Shown one piece after another: positions 45,364-57,938 of a DNA stretch of 64,000 nt. Numbering within the stretch: the first letter of the stretch is position 1; each line of letters opens with the position of its first letter. Made by a program: the position numbers and the translations under genes. The notes under the pieces are model-generated. The model had not been told where the DNA came from. It saw only the letters and a program-made list of their open reading frames with translations, and did no database searches. Source of the stretch: Monosporascus cannonballus (lineage: Eukaryota > Ascomycota > Sordariomycetes > Xylariales); NCBI GenBank assembly GCA_004154925.1, contig QJNS01000006.1, forward strand, positions 310,001-374,000, written 5' to 3'.

Positions 45364-45801
45364 TGTTATAGGAATAGAGGTTTTTATTTCGAAAAGGTTA
45401 ACCTTTAAGGCCTAACGCGGATTTATTACGGCTAAACCCCGGATAAGGAAATTTAATTTTTAAAGGTAATCTAATTAATTTAAATAATTTAAATAATTTG
45501 GGACCAAATTACATAAATTATATAAATCACATAAATTTACGATATACTTACTTTAGGAATTGGAATATATAATGAATCGATCTTTTATATAAATAATACC
45601 TATTTAATTTTTATTTTTTAGCTATTAATTTAAGCTTTTAGTCAAAAGTAATTGTACCGTTTTTTAATTAAGGGAAAAATATTTAAATCTTTTTAACGAA
45701 TAAATTATTAAATTATTTCTCGCCTTATTATTACCTGCAAATCAAAACCCTTTTCGGATACTGCTTATACCTCCAGGTGGATATATGACAGGTTCGTTAT
45801 A
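45364..45801 (+). repeat. A-outer 3' LTR
   Basis: 438 bp, pairing with 31219-31655. It is followed by the duplication AGATC and then the resumed element C LTR. Confidence 0.9.
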
Positions 45802-45806
45802 AGATC

Positions 45807-45845
45807 CGACCGTTTTTGCAATCGATCTTGGTTTAAGTCGTAATA
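45807..45845 (-). repeat. Element C left LTR, second part
   Basis: 39 bases (CGACCGTTTTTGCAATCG onward) matching 57895-57933. With 30885-31218 it completes a 373-bp LTR. Confidence 0.85.
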
Positions 45846-46040
45846 CGATCTCTCTTTTCCTAAGATCTTTGCCCTTAAAGGTTTTTCTTCCTAATAAGTC
45901 CTTAATTTTTACTATAGTAAGTTATATCGCTAACCGCAAACTTCGTAATCGTTCTAATTAAAAAAAAGCCTAAATTTCCTAGTTACTTATATTGTCAAGT
46001 TTAGTTTTAAAGTAATACAGTATATATATATTTTAAAAAT

Positions 46041-46429
46041 AATGCTAAATATTAAATAATTGAAAATATTCGTCGTTATAGCGAATATATTAAGAACCGT
46101 TATCGCTGCGATAACTTTAGCGTCCTAATTAACCTTTTACGTCGTATTAGAAAAAAGAAAAATCGTTTAAATCGCAAAAAAGCCGTCGCTAAAAAAACTT
46201 TTTACGTTTTCAGCAAGAACTTAAAAAAAAAAACCTGGCGCGCAAATGGCGCGATATTAACGAAACCATTAATTGCTTTCTTCGATTTCGTTGTTAAAAG
46301 AAATTTCTTTACGCTAAAAAAATCAAAATTATTAGCCGCAAATTCCAATCGATAAATAAGCTAAACGAGCAAAAATGCGCGGAAACTAAGGTTCCTTCCT
46401 TTATTCCACTCATCAACTCCCTTAACTAG
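46041..46429 (+). pseudogene. Decayed antisense ORF near the 3' end of element C
   Basis: On the strand opposite C's pol, between its chromodomain and 3' LTR. The plus strand reads RYSEYIKNRYRCDNFSVL then INLLRRIRKKKNRLNRKKA. After a one-base slip in the A-run at 46191-46197 it continues FLRFQQELKKKNLARKWRDI and AKKIKIISRKFQSINKLNEQ, to a TAG at 46427-46429. The composition is coiled-coil-like. The segment INLLRRIRKKKNRL resembles MNLLVKIREEKIRL of the element A antisense frame, and both follow a short Cys-containing stretch. This is the same position and orientation relative to pol as in A. Confidence 0.4.
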
Positions 46430-46532
46430 TCCATTTTTAAGGACCTTAACTAAGAGGCCTTTCTTAATAAGCCCGCTGTTATTAATAAAAATTCTTTAAC
46501 AAACGTTAAGTATTTATAAGATTTTTAGCTAG

Positions 46533-49500
46533 TTACCAGGTATTCTCGAAATCCGGATACCTTTTCTATTTGATTAAGTACTAAATAAATCCGTTTTTCT
46601 TTTTTACGTCGAATATTTTTTCTACTTCGTATATAACTTCGTCTTTTACTTCTATATCGTTTTGCTCCTTATTCACTATAATAATATCGGTTATTAATTC
46701 GAATAAAAAAACATAGAAAACTAGGTAAAATTTAACCTTAAGCGGAAATTCCAGTTAATAATTATTTTCTGAAACTTTCTTGGCAATTTTATATGAGCCG
46801 ATATACTTAAAATCGAATTTTTTTACTAAGTTTTTTTATTTGGATATTTTTAGTAATTAAGAAAACTATCTCCTTCTTTTCGAAAATTAATCTTTTTAAC
46901 ATTTTATAATTATAATACTTACTTATTTGGTTACGTACGAATTTTAATTTTACTTTCATTTTTTAATATAATTATTTAAGCTATTTTAACGTAAGTATTA
47001 TTTTAATATTAATAAGTCCGTTATACGTATTTTTATAAACATTCGGTATAAATCTAAAATTTACGTAAGCTGAAATTATTTTAATACTTTCGTAATAACT
47101 GGTATTATAAGTTAATTAAGTAATAGGTAATTTTTCAATCCAGTTATTTTATTTGTAATTAATGTAATATCGCAAATATGCTTTTAACGTCTAATTTAGC
47201 CGTTTTATTTATCCGTCTGTTTAAAGTTTAAATATATTAAACAACTTATAATTCAGGCCGATTTATAATATAAAACTTTGCCAGAATTTTAAAATAAACG
47301 TAATTCCCTTGTTAAAATAATTTCGTACGATAATTCGTATATACTAAAAATGTTTTTGAAAAAAACGTATACCGTTTATTCCGCATTCGTATCCTCGTAA
47401 TATAGTAAAAAATAAGAAAACTTTATAAATCGATCGACGATAACAAAAACGCTATCGTAATGTACTCCCGTTACTGGATCTTCGAATAAGGGAAATTTGA
47501 TAATAAAATCCATAATAATTAAATCTTACGGTTTGTCTAAAACTAGTAACGGCTGTAGTTTTCCGTAAGGCTTATATCGTTATATCTTGGCCTTATTACA
47601 AAGGTTATATTATTGTTACACGTTTTAAATTACCTTTTTCATTTTTAGAAAATAATATATGCGTTAAAGCTATTCTAAGATTTTATAAATCCCTGGGTGT
47701 CTATATAATTAATGTTCGTATATTTCTCGTACCAAGTTTTTCTAATATTTTTCTAGCACTTACATTTTGTCTATTTTGTAGTCGTCTAGTAAGTTATCGT
47801 TATATTATTGGATTTTTTAATATATGTTAAAAGGTACAGCCCGTATTATCGCAATTTGTCGTAAGCGTAAGTATTCTTCTAATATTATATTAAAAATTTT
47901 ATAGCTAACCTTAACTAATTTTTCTTTAAGATTTGGTCGTTTGCTTAAGGCATCTGCTTTGCCGTTTTCTAAGCCTTTCTTATAAACAATAACGAAGTTA
48001 AAATTCGCCAATTTCTTTATATATCTTAATTATTATCCTATGAATTCTCTGGTTATAATAAAACGGATAAAATTTTAATAATCCGTATAAACCTTGACCT
48101 AATATAGATTTTCTTCAAAAAAATACCTAAACTTTCGAAATGCTATAATAATAACTATAAATTCCTTATTTGGGATAGTGTAATTAAACTTAGCTCCTTT
48201 TAATTTATATAAAAACTGCGATAAGGTGCAATTTGCCTTAATTATTTCGTTATTTAATTATTACGCCTCATAAATAATCCGAAATATTAATTTTTAATTT
48301 AACGAGATATATTAAATCGTATATAATTAATATTAGCTTGCTGGTAATCGCATCCTTAATTTCCTAAAATGCTTTTTCCGTTTCGGGCGTCCATATAAAT
48401 TCTTTTTTTTCTTAATAAGGTTAATTAAAGGTATAATTATTTTGCTAAAATTTCGAATAAACTTCCCGTAATAATTAACGAATCCAGAAAATGCCTATAC
48501 CTTTTTAACTATCGTCAACGTCTGCCATTTTATAACTGCAACGATTTTCTTGGGATTTATTCTATTATATCCTAAGATAATAATATGTCTCAGATATTCC
48601 ATTTCCTATTTGTAAAATTAGTCTTTCTTTGCGGTAACTAATAATTTAATATCCTATAAAACTTAAAGAACCTTATAAACGTATCCTATATATACCTTTT
48701 CCGTTCTCAAATAAATAAGCATATCGTCGAGGTAACACAAAATGAAAATATCGAAATATTTTCGTAATACATAATTTACTATCCGTTAAACAGTTACTAA
48801 TACGTTCGTAAATCTTATTAGTATAACTAAATACTTAAACAATCCGTATTTCGTCCTAAAAGCTATTTTCTATTCGTATTCTTTTTTAATTTTAATAAAG
48901 TTATATCTATTTTTAAAATCGAATACTATAAACTATTAAATTCCGTAAAATCGGTTTTTTATTTTTGTAATTAAAGGTAACGGTATTCGATCTTTAACAA
49001 TAATATCGTTTAATGGGTGATAATCAACTATAAGCCGTAATTTTCTGTTTTTTTTGGTATAAAAAAATAAGGTATCCTACTGATAACTTTAAAAATCGAA
49101 TTTATCCCTTTTGTAATCGATCTTCTAGATATTCTTTAAAAACGCGTAATTTATTTTCGTTAAAAATATAAATAAGATAAAACTTTATTAATAAATCTTT
49201 TTTAAAAATAATTTCATAATCTTATTCGTTATATTTTCATAATTTTATATCGAACTTCTTTCTAAAAAGCTATTTATATCGTTAATATTATAATAATATA
49301 TTAATTAGATTTTTTATTTTTTAGAGCTATTATTCTAAATCGATAATTAATTGCGGTAATTTTATTCTAATAATAATAACGATATATCGTATTTTCTTAA
49401 TATCTGCTTTTTTTACGTTTTATTCCTTTAGGTAATAAAGTATTTGTCGTATCTTTATTCCTGTATTCGTCGTTATCTTCGGTCGAATATTAAAATCTTA

Positions 49501-50300
49501 TATCTTTCTTTCGTTTATTGATAAAAAGTAAAGCAAATTTTATTTGGCCAATTTTTCCATTAATCGAAATTTCATACTGGCATATCTATAATAATCCTAA
49601 AATCATATCGTAATTCCTAAATAAAATGATATCGAAATTAATTTTTAATATCGTTTTTAAACCAAAATTTCGAAATAACTAATGTTATATAAGATTTTAC
49701 CGTTATCGTAAACGAATTCCTAACCTTCGGTATTCTTTATTATATAAAATTCCAACTTATATCTTTATGGCAATTTAAACTTATTAACTATATTTAATAT
49801 AATATAGTTTTCGTCCAAAATTTCGCAATTTACCATTACGGAATATTAATACGTTCTGGTTCGTATATTCAAAGTAATAAGATTATTAACGGCTTTTATC
49901 GTCGCGTTCAAAGCCTTTTTTAGGAACTTTTTCTAATTTCTTTAAGTTTTGTTATTTTGCGGCTTTTTTATAAATAACTTTTTTCTTTTAATTCCTTTTC
50001 GAATTTGTCGAACTTTATCTATAATTCTTTATATAACGCGTTAAACTGCTATATCTGTCGTTTTTGTCGGCGTACTGTTTTTTCGAATTATATTAATTAT
50101 TTCTAATTTTATTATAATTTCTTTTCTTATTAAATAAACTATTTTTTAATATAATATATGGCTTCTTATTAAGCTTTATCGCCTTTTTATTAAAGGTTCC
50201 TAATAAATTGTTAAATTTTTTTCTTTAAAGCTTATTGTTTATTAAAATCCGTAATAAATGCTAGTTGAAAATAAAAATCCGTAATAACTCTTTAGTAATG
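46533..50300 (-). pseudogene. Element C pol remnant
   Basis: On the minus strand: reverse transcriptase catalytic box YLDDMLIYL with both Asp codons intact at 48723-48734; RNase H end NFNFVIVYKKGLENGKADAL at 47817-48011; integrase with NKAKI and RYKPYGKLQPL near 47570-47600, then VHYDSVFVIVDRF; and chromodomain EVEKIFDVKKKNGFI with YPDFENTW at about 46533-46635. Stops are dense and no long open frame survives. The upstream limit is approximate. Confidence 0.75.
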
Positions 50301-50849
50301 TTTTTCTACGGTATATTAAATTATTTTTTTTTTTAGTTTAATAGGTGTATTATTCGTAATAACAAAAAGGATTTTATTACGGATACCATTTTCCTTTAGG
50401 CCAGCGTTCTGCTACTATTAACTAAAGAAAATCGTTTTTCGGGGTTATAGATCGAAAATGTCGATACCATTATTTATCGTTCTTGTTTTTTCCCGTACGA
50501 TTTAGGAAATCGAATTTTTCGTAATACATTCGGGTAATTCTGCTATGGATATATCGTTTCCGTTTTTCATAATTAGAGCAATTCTGACGTCGACAATAAA
50601 CAGTATGTATTTTGCCGTATCGATCAAGGATTCCGGGACAAACTTTCTCTATTCAACCTGGGTATTTTTTCAACTACCCTCTGAAAATATTTTATCGTTT
50701 TTTAATTATTCGTTAAGCTAGCTTTTTAACTTTTTGCCTTTTTTATTAAATTTTTTACCATAGGAAACCGGGTAAGCATTTGGCTTAAATTATATTAAAA
50801 ATTTTACTATTTTTTTAATTATTTTTAAACTATTCCTTTAGTACAGATT

Positions 50850-51957
50850 TTTAGTTATCTTATCGTAATTTTTTAGGTCCTTTATAAATATTCTGGTAAC
50901 ATCTTATTTTGCTACAATTGTAACACTTAATTTGGCTTTTATTTTTACGTTAAACCGTTCCGAATTCCATAGGTCCCAATTTTATGTTATAAGAAATATT
51001 ATTACGCCGAAACGCGTTAATATTAACCGTATATCGAAACTTATTATTATTTTTTATTTTAATATTTTTAATACGCCAGGCTTATTATCGATCGTTAATC
51101 TTAACTGCTATAATGATATAATCCGATAAATAATTAGGCCGATTAAACTTAAAAAACTTTTTTTTATATTTTTTTTAGGCTATCGAAAAACTTAGCCATT
51201 AATATTTCTTATCCCTAGTTTAATTTAAATGCTAATTAAATAAACGTACTGCGGTAACTGGATGTTGGTCCTTTTTGTCGTAATTACCGAATTTGCATTT
51301 CGGCTTTTATTTTTTCCTTTACTATTCCGAAAACTTTCGTTAATACTTATTCGAACTGTTCGTATTTATTATAAATTCGCATTACTTCCGGGTTCTGCTT
51401 TTTTAAAAGCAAAGTAACATATTTTCTTATAATAGGTTTAAATCAAATAACTGCTTTTCTAGTAAATCGTCTAACCGCGAACTTACTTCGTATAATAAGC
51501 GTAATTAATCGAATAAGAAAATACCTAAAGTATGTTCGGTATTAAGTTAGGAACAATTGTAACTTAGTCGAGGTTCCGTTAAAGGGTTTCGGTTTAAGGG
51601 GTTTAAGGACTTTTTCCGGTTCCTTGGTAAAATTCTATTAGATAATTTAACTTGTTCGCGAAAATATTCCCGTTTTAAAAGCTTTTTTTTTTAAATCTTT
51701 CGTAAACGGCTTAAAAAGACGTTGTAAAGTTATTTTTGTCTTGCTCAAGTTAAAAGATACGTTTATTTATAACATTTAGGCGTCGGAAAACTTCCTTTCG
51801 AAAAAAACGAAATTGTTTTTTTCTTTTTCGGATTCCATTCCTGTATTAGGGTTCTTAAGGACCTAGTAAATAGGTTATTCGGGTTACTTGCTAGTAAACA
51901 TACTGTCGATAATATTGCTCAAAATTTAACGGTATTACTACATAAAAACTTATAACG
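50850..51957 (-). pseudogene. Element C gag remnant
   Basis: The zinc knuckle at about 50884-50925 reads CYNCSKIRCYQNIY on the minus strand: a CCHC knuckle with the His and last Cys altered. Upstream gag sequence (toward 51957) is AT-shifted and only weakly protein-like. It lies between element C's right (5') LTR and pol. Confidence 0.6.
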
Positions 51958-51970
51958 TATAATAGCTAAA
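51958..51970 (-). repeat. Element C right (5') LTR, first 13 bases
   Basis: TATAATAGCTAAA, matching the start of the left LTR (TATGACGGCTAGG). Element B inserted after CTAAA, and the LTR resumes at 57574. Confidence 0.8.
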
Positions 51971-52160
51971 TGTAACGGGCATAATGCGTAGGTTAAACGG
52001 AGGCACGGCCCAACAAAGGTTTATATTCAAGGTAAGGAGAGAAAGAGAGAAACAGCTAACCACCAGCAAGGTGGCTGCTCCTTATATACATATGGGTAAG
52101 CTCGGGTTAAGAAGCTCGTTCCGTAAGCCCGAATTACCTTATAAGCTTTAGCTTATAATA
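51971..52160 (-). repeat. Element B left (3') LTR
   Basis: 190 bp and GC-richer than its surroundings. It is paired with 57379-57568. Confidence 0.88.
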
Positions 52161-54459
52161 TTACCCCTTTCCTTACCCTTAAAAAGTAACGAGGCTATAG
52201 CGAGGCGGCAGAAGCTTTACTTATATTTTTTTCTTTTTATCCTTATTTGTATTTTTACGTTTTTCCTAACTCCGTTTCCGTTTGTAAATAATGTTTCGAA
52301 ATTATTAAGGGTAATTATATTTTTAAAATTATTACGTAATTTTTATACCGGTTCGGCATAATTTGTTTTTTTACGAACAGTTTTTTTCGGTAACTCTAAT
52401 TTACGCGTTTATTTTTAGCTTTTAATATACATTATATTATATATTCTTTTTCTTTTTTTAATAATATCGGTAACGGTTAATTATTATTTAGAATTTAATT
52501 AAATAACGGATTTTTTAGTATTAATTTTAAAAAATCCAGATCGAATTTTAAGTATATTTTTAATAATACGTTTAATTTTACGGTATTATACGGCGTAATT
52601 ATAATAACCTTATTTTAACATATATCTAAAATAACGTTTTAAATAATTATAAAATAATTACGTTTTTCAAATTTAACTATTTTAAATCTTTTATTTTAAA
52701 ATATAATATTTATTTCCTAAAAACGTTAATTAATTATTTTACCCGGATTTAAATTAATATTATAATAAGCTATGCAAATTTTATAATTTTTTCGTAATTT
52801 TTTAACGAAATTAATAATCTTTTTTGCCTTAAGGATTAATTAAAAAGTTACCGGAATTTTGTTAATAAATTTTATATTATATCCGTAAATTAAGAAAAAA
52901 AAAGTTATATTTAATAAAAAATTTTTGCTATTAAAAGTTAATTATATTGGCGGTAAAAATTCGACTTAATTACATTATGCGTAATTTATAAAATAACGAA
53001 AATATGCGAAAAAATTTTAATTAATTCGTTTCGTAATTCCGTCGGTTTAAAAATAAAAAAATATATTAAGTTATTATTATAAATTTATTAAATTGTATAA
53101 ATAAATCCAGAATTTATTTATTTAATTATTTCCTTTATCGGATACTTATTTTTTAAAAAAAACATAATATTTCCAATAATAAATAATAAAACGTTAAACG
53201 TACGTTTTCGTATTTATATTAAATATTAATTCGAAAATAACCGTTTTCGTTAAACGATTATAAAGTATCAAAAAAAATCCCTTTTTTGCTTTATCGGTAA
53301 ATCAATTATAAAGTTTACCGAAAAATTTAAATAAAATCGGTTTAAAATAAGTAAAAGCCATAATAATCTTTTTATTTTTTTATACGCACGATTTATTATA
53401 TAAGTTATAATTACGGCAAAAACGGCATCTATTTTAAACTTATTCCAGTTAATAAGAAATACGGATTAATATTATTAACGTAATATTTTTTCTTAGATAG
53501 CCGGTAATATGGAAATTATATATCCGTTAAATTAATAACGTCCGGAATAATTTCTAAATAAAAATTTAAATATATTTTTTAAATTATAAAACATCTTTAA
53601 AATCGAAAAAATATTCCGTTATAAAAATTTTTACCGCATTTATAACTAGGAGAAAGTTACGTAACTTTTGAGCTACGGCGACATATACCATATTTAAGGA
53701 TTTATTCTTAATAACTTTTAAATCTTATATTTTTTAAAGGTTTTTTTCGAAAAATATTTTTTTGCCGGAATATATAATTGGTCGTTTATTATTACCTTAT
53801 TTTATGTAAATTACGGCCATTAAAATCTTTTAAATCCGTATCGGTTGATTAAATAATTAGTTTTCCTTAATTAACCGAATTATCCGTTTTTTAAACCTAA
53901 TATTTTTTTCGTTATAAAGTACGTTTTATAATTTACGATATATAATATCGGGTCGGCTTATTAATTTATTACGGCAATATTTAAATATAAAATTAAAAGC
54001 GGATAAAAAATTAACTTATCGAATTTATTTTTTAATAAATTTAGAAGTACTTATAAAATATTGCAAATTTGCGTAATTTATTAAAATCGTAAAAAAATTA
54101 ATTCATCTTTAAAATTTTTTTTATTTTGTTAACGTTTTAATAATAATTAAAAATGTTTATCGTATATTTCGTAATTATATTTAATTAAAGATTTTTTTTT
54201 AAAAAATACGTAATTAGTTATAAACGCCTTAACAAATTAAATTAAAATAAGTATTTTTTAATTATTTAGCCGGAACAATTTATTTTTATTACCGTTTTTT
54301 TTCGCGATTTTAATGCGTAAAAATAAGTATTATAATAAAAAACGTTTTAAATCGGTCGAAAACTTATTACTTTTCGTTTTTTGAACGGAAAAAGATTTTT
54401 TTCTTAATTAGTCGTAAAAAAAGACTATTATTCCGTTAAAGTCTTTTATAAAGGTTGAA

Positions 54460-54740
54460 TAAAAATTAACGAACCCGATAAAATTTAACATTTTTTACGT
54501 TAATAAAGGCCTTTTATTCCCGAATAACGATTATTTTTTTGGGATTAATTTTTAACCTTATTTTTAATTTAATAATAAACTTTAAGTATTTTGTTTTTTG
54601 GATTACGAATTCGTATTTATCCGGGTCCAGCTTTAATCTTATTTCCGCCAAACGGCAAAATACTAATTTAATTTTAACCATATAGTCGGCTCGAAAACAG
54701 GACAAATAAATTAATATATTATTTATATATACGGAATAAA
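54460..54740 (-). pseudogene. Element B reverse transcriptase remnant
   Basis: The minus strand reads YINNILIYLSCFRADY and then a stop-free CRLAEIRLKLDPDKYEF, KTKYLKFII and KINPKKI, the classic gypsy RT stretch after the YxDD box. The changed NN box shows inactivation by G-to-A on the coding strand. Confidence 0.75.
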
Positions 54741-57378
54741 AATTATTACAATAACGTTTTAACGTAATATTAATATAACGTTAAAAAGCAGCCGGTATAC
54801 CGTTAAAACCGAATAAGTATATTAATTATTCGAAAAATCTAAAATATATACGGAATACAGTTTTTTATTTATCTCCCTGGCAAATACGTAACCGGTAAAA
54901 AGCCGTTCGAACGTCGAACTTCGTAAATTACCGAACCTATAATAAGGTTCGTAACGTTTCCTTTATTAACAAAAAGGGATAACGGTTTCGTTTCGTAATT
55001 TTATTTAATTCCTTATAATTTACGCAAAACCGTAAACCCCCGTTAAATTTCTTTATAAATAATACCGGGACATTTACGAAAAAACTGTTAACCTAAATTT
55101 AATTTTTATTAAATAAATTTGTAAATATTTTTCGTAAAATTAATAGCTTTTTTGAATATTTCATATAGAAATCTTTATAAAATATTTTTTTATCCGAAAT
55201 ATTTATTTTTAAGTTTATTATTACGTTATTATTATTATAATAAAATAATAACGACGAACTTTTATTATTCGCAAAAAATTTTTGGAATTTCCGTACCTTT
55301 TTAAAAAAACGTTCCGTTATATTTTTGGAAATTAATTACAGCTTTACCTTTAAGGCCTTATTAATATCTTTTATAAAAATTGCGAATAATTATGTTTTAT
55401 TTTTTTACGGCGGTTCTGCTGCGTTATTGCCGCAAAGGTCACAGCCGTTATTAAGCGGGTTTTTCTATCTTTTTATAACCGCCTTTTTAGGCGGTTTTTA
55501 AGTTTTTTATCGAATTATTTTTTCTTACGTAATATAGGCGCGGTAACGTTATTTGTAAAACGGATAAGCTATTATTTTACCTTATATACGATATTATTAT
55601 ATTCCATTTAAGATTTTCCAAAAATAAAAAAATAAAATAAATTTTTAATTACGTACCCCCAGATTCGTTTTAGGTGGCCGTCCAAATTTACGTTAACGTA
55701 AATAATTTTTCGGATCGTAATTATTATAAGTTTGTTATTTTTATTAACTTTAATTAATGAGATATAATAAGTATACATTATAACTTTAAATGGCAGATTA
55801 ATTATTAATTAAACGCGAAATAATAAATATATTTATTATCAATTAGGATATTTATATATATAATATTATTAATTAAGGCCTTTAATATAAAAAAGATATC
55901 ATTAAGTTTACTGTTAATTTTTTGGAATTTCTTTTTTATTATATCCTTTTTTACTAATAATTTTTAATAAGAGTTATTTTTTTTAAATTTTCCTTATCCG
56001 AATTATTATTTCTGTTAACGATATTCCGTAAACTTATTGCTATAATTTTTATCTTAGCCGGACGAAACCGTTTTACGGATTTATATTTAGGCAATTTCCA
56101 GTTTGAATAATTCGTAACGGCATAACGGAAATATTATTTTTTTTATTTCCGAATTTTTATTTTGTTATTAAAAAGTTATTTCGCATAAGGCTGGTTATTT
56201 AAACCTTATCCCGAATTATTTCCGTATCGGTTTTTTTAATTATTTTGCTATTAATTTATAAACTTAAAAATTAACATAATCAATTACGTAATATCCGTTA
56301 TAAGCATATTTTTTTAAGTATTTATTGTTTAAACCGATTTATTAATCTGGTTAATATATTATTATTAATGAATTAGTTTATTCTTTTTACCGAAATACCA
56401 AATCGTTATTTTTTTAGTTATATAATAATCGGGTAAAATTTTTAAGTAATTAATTATTTTTTTTGCTTTACGTACTTGACAGTTATAATTATCGTAAAAC
56501 ATATTTTTCGTAATTAATATATTATAAAATTATATATTAATACTGGTATTTAAGAAAATTACCTTAATTATGAAGGGTTATATTAAGACTTTATATTCGG
56601 TTAATTTAAGCTTAAAATTTAATAAGTAATTTTGAAACCGTTAATTATTACTTTATTTTATATATTATAATTACTCCTTAATAAATTATACGGCTTACTT
56701 ATTTTCGAATTATTTTTTTATATAAAAGAAAAAATTATTAACGTCAAAATCCTTTCGTAATTTTCTTATTTTGAATTAATAACTTAATCATAATTGCTTT
56801 TCCATAAATATAGATATTATAATACTTAAATAAAATATTACAAAAAAACCAAAAATAAACCGGTTTTCTTTTATTTTCGTACGGAATATAACGAAAAACG
56901 AACGGAACGTTTTTTATTTTTTATTTTACGAAAGTTATTTTATAAGCTTGCGATTTATTTTTACGAACGCGTTATTAAGCGGTAAGTTTACCGTAAACTT
57001 TTGGCAAGGCGGGTTTTATTTTATAAGGGCCTTTTTTCCTTCCGTTTTCGTAAAAAGACATTTTTTTACTTCCGTTATCCGATTAAATAAGTTACTTATT
57101 ATTTTATTACGGTTAAAAACTAGCTTAGCAAATTTTTCCTGCTATATATTAAGCTTTTAAAGCATATTTATGAATAATTAATATTATAAGTTTTCCTTAG
57201 TAATTCCGGACGAAATTAATACCGTAAGTTCGCCCATAATTTTGTCGGTTATGTTATTTCGTAATTACTTCGTTATAAGATTTTTTTAACTTGTTATCGG
57301 TAACTAGAATATCCTTAAAAAACGTTTCGCTTTTACCTAGCTTCTTAAAAGCTATAATGGGTTATAACCTTAAATATA

Positions 57379-57568
57379 TGTAACGGGCATAATGCGTAAG
57401 TTAAACGGAGGTACGGCCTAATAAAGGTTTATATTTAAGGTAAAAAGAAAAGGGGAAAAACAGTTAGTTACCAACAAGGTGGCTACTCCCTATATATATA
57501 TAGGTGAACTTGGGCTAAGGAGCTTGCTCCGTAAGCCCGAGCTGCCCTATAGGCTTTAGCCTGTAACA
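57379..57568 (-). repeat. Element B right (5') LTR
   Basis: 190 bp. It ends CTGTAACA before the duplication CTAAA. Confidence 0.88.
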
Positions 57569-57573
57569 CTAAA

Positions 57574-57933
57574 CGATTTAACTTATTATTAAACACTAGT
57601 TATACGAGTTTATATTAGCAGAAATATCGTAGAAATTTGAATAATAAATATAGTATCGTATTACGTTTCGTAATATTAAAGGCGTTTTAGATAACGAATT
57701 ATTAATATAAGCTAAAGCTATCTAAACTATGGAAATAACGAATATATATATTCTTTACAAATTAATTAAATCTTTATTAAATCTTAATACCGTTTCGGAT
57801 CCAATGCCATTAAATTCGATTGGTTCTGTATGGATTCACTTGGATCTGGATGCCAAGAAATATCCAAATCACGTGACCTCTTCTTGTGTGGGTCCGACCG
57901 TTTTTGCAACCGATCTTAGTTTAGGTCGTAATA
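57574..57933 (-). repeat. Element C right (5') LTR, second part
   Basis: 360 bases. With 51958-51970 it totals 373, equal to the left LTR. It holds the uninterrupted GTGTGGGTCCGACCG that serves as the empty-site reference for A-outer. An open frame at 57729-57965 here is not a gene. Confidence 0.85.
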
Positions 57934-57938
57934 ATAAA

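Larger units (their letters stand above)
31219..45801 (+). mobile_element. Element A-outer: Ty3/gypsy chromovirus split by a sister copy
   Basis: LTRs 31219-31655 and 45364-45801 (437 and 438 bp), starting TGTTATAGG and ending GTTCGTTATA. The flanking duplication AGATC (31214-31218 and 45802-45806) interrupts element C's LTR; the undisturbed C copy reads GGGTC at that point. Without the inner insertion it is 7288 bp. Gag, protease, reverse transcriptase and part of integrase lie at about 32030-36512, and the rest of integrase plus chromodomain at 43813-44680. A purine tract, AAAAAAGGAAAATAA, abuts the right LTR. It is more AT-shifted than A-inner. Confidence 0.9.
51971..57568 (-). mobile_element. 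Element B: RIP-mutated Ty3/gypsy element with 190-bp LTRs
   Basis: 5598 bp between duplications CTAAA (51966-51970 and 57569-57573). The LTRs 51971-52160 and 57379-57568 are both exactly 190 bp, start TGTAACGGGCATAATGCG and end TATAATA or TGTAACA. They keep much higher GC than the interior. On the minus strand, reverse transcriptase is at about 54.5-54.8 kb with catalytic box YINN at 54718-54729 (both Asp to Asn), followed by LDPDKYEFVIQKTKYLKFII. A polypurine tract (minus strand, 52161-52186) abuts the left LTR, confirming orientation. Gag should lie near 56-57.3 kb and integrase near 53-54 kb, but both are too decayed to place. Confidence 0.85.
30885..57933 (-). mobile_element. Element C: RIP-mutated Ty3/gypsy chromovirus, both LTRs interrupted by younger elements
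   Basis: The LTRs are each 373 bp once the insertions are removed: 30885-31218 plus 45807-45845 on the left, and 51958-51970 plus 57574-57933 on the right. The flanking duplication is ATAAA (30880-30884 and 57934-57938). The internal part is 45846-51957 (6112 bp), so the intact element was 6858 bp. Coding is on the minus strand: gag knuckle near 50.9 kb, reverse transcriptase near 48.7 kb, RNase H end near 47.9 kb, integrase near 47.2-47.7 kb and chromodomain near 46.6 kb. A purine tract on the minus strand (45846-45862) abuts the left LTR, as expected for the 3' end. It is heavily RIP-mutated. Confidence 0.88.
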
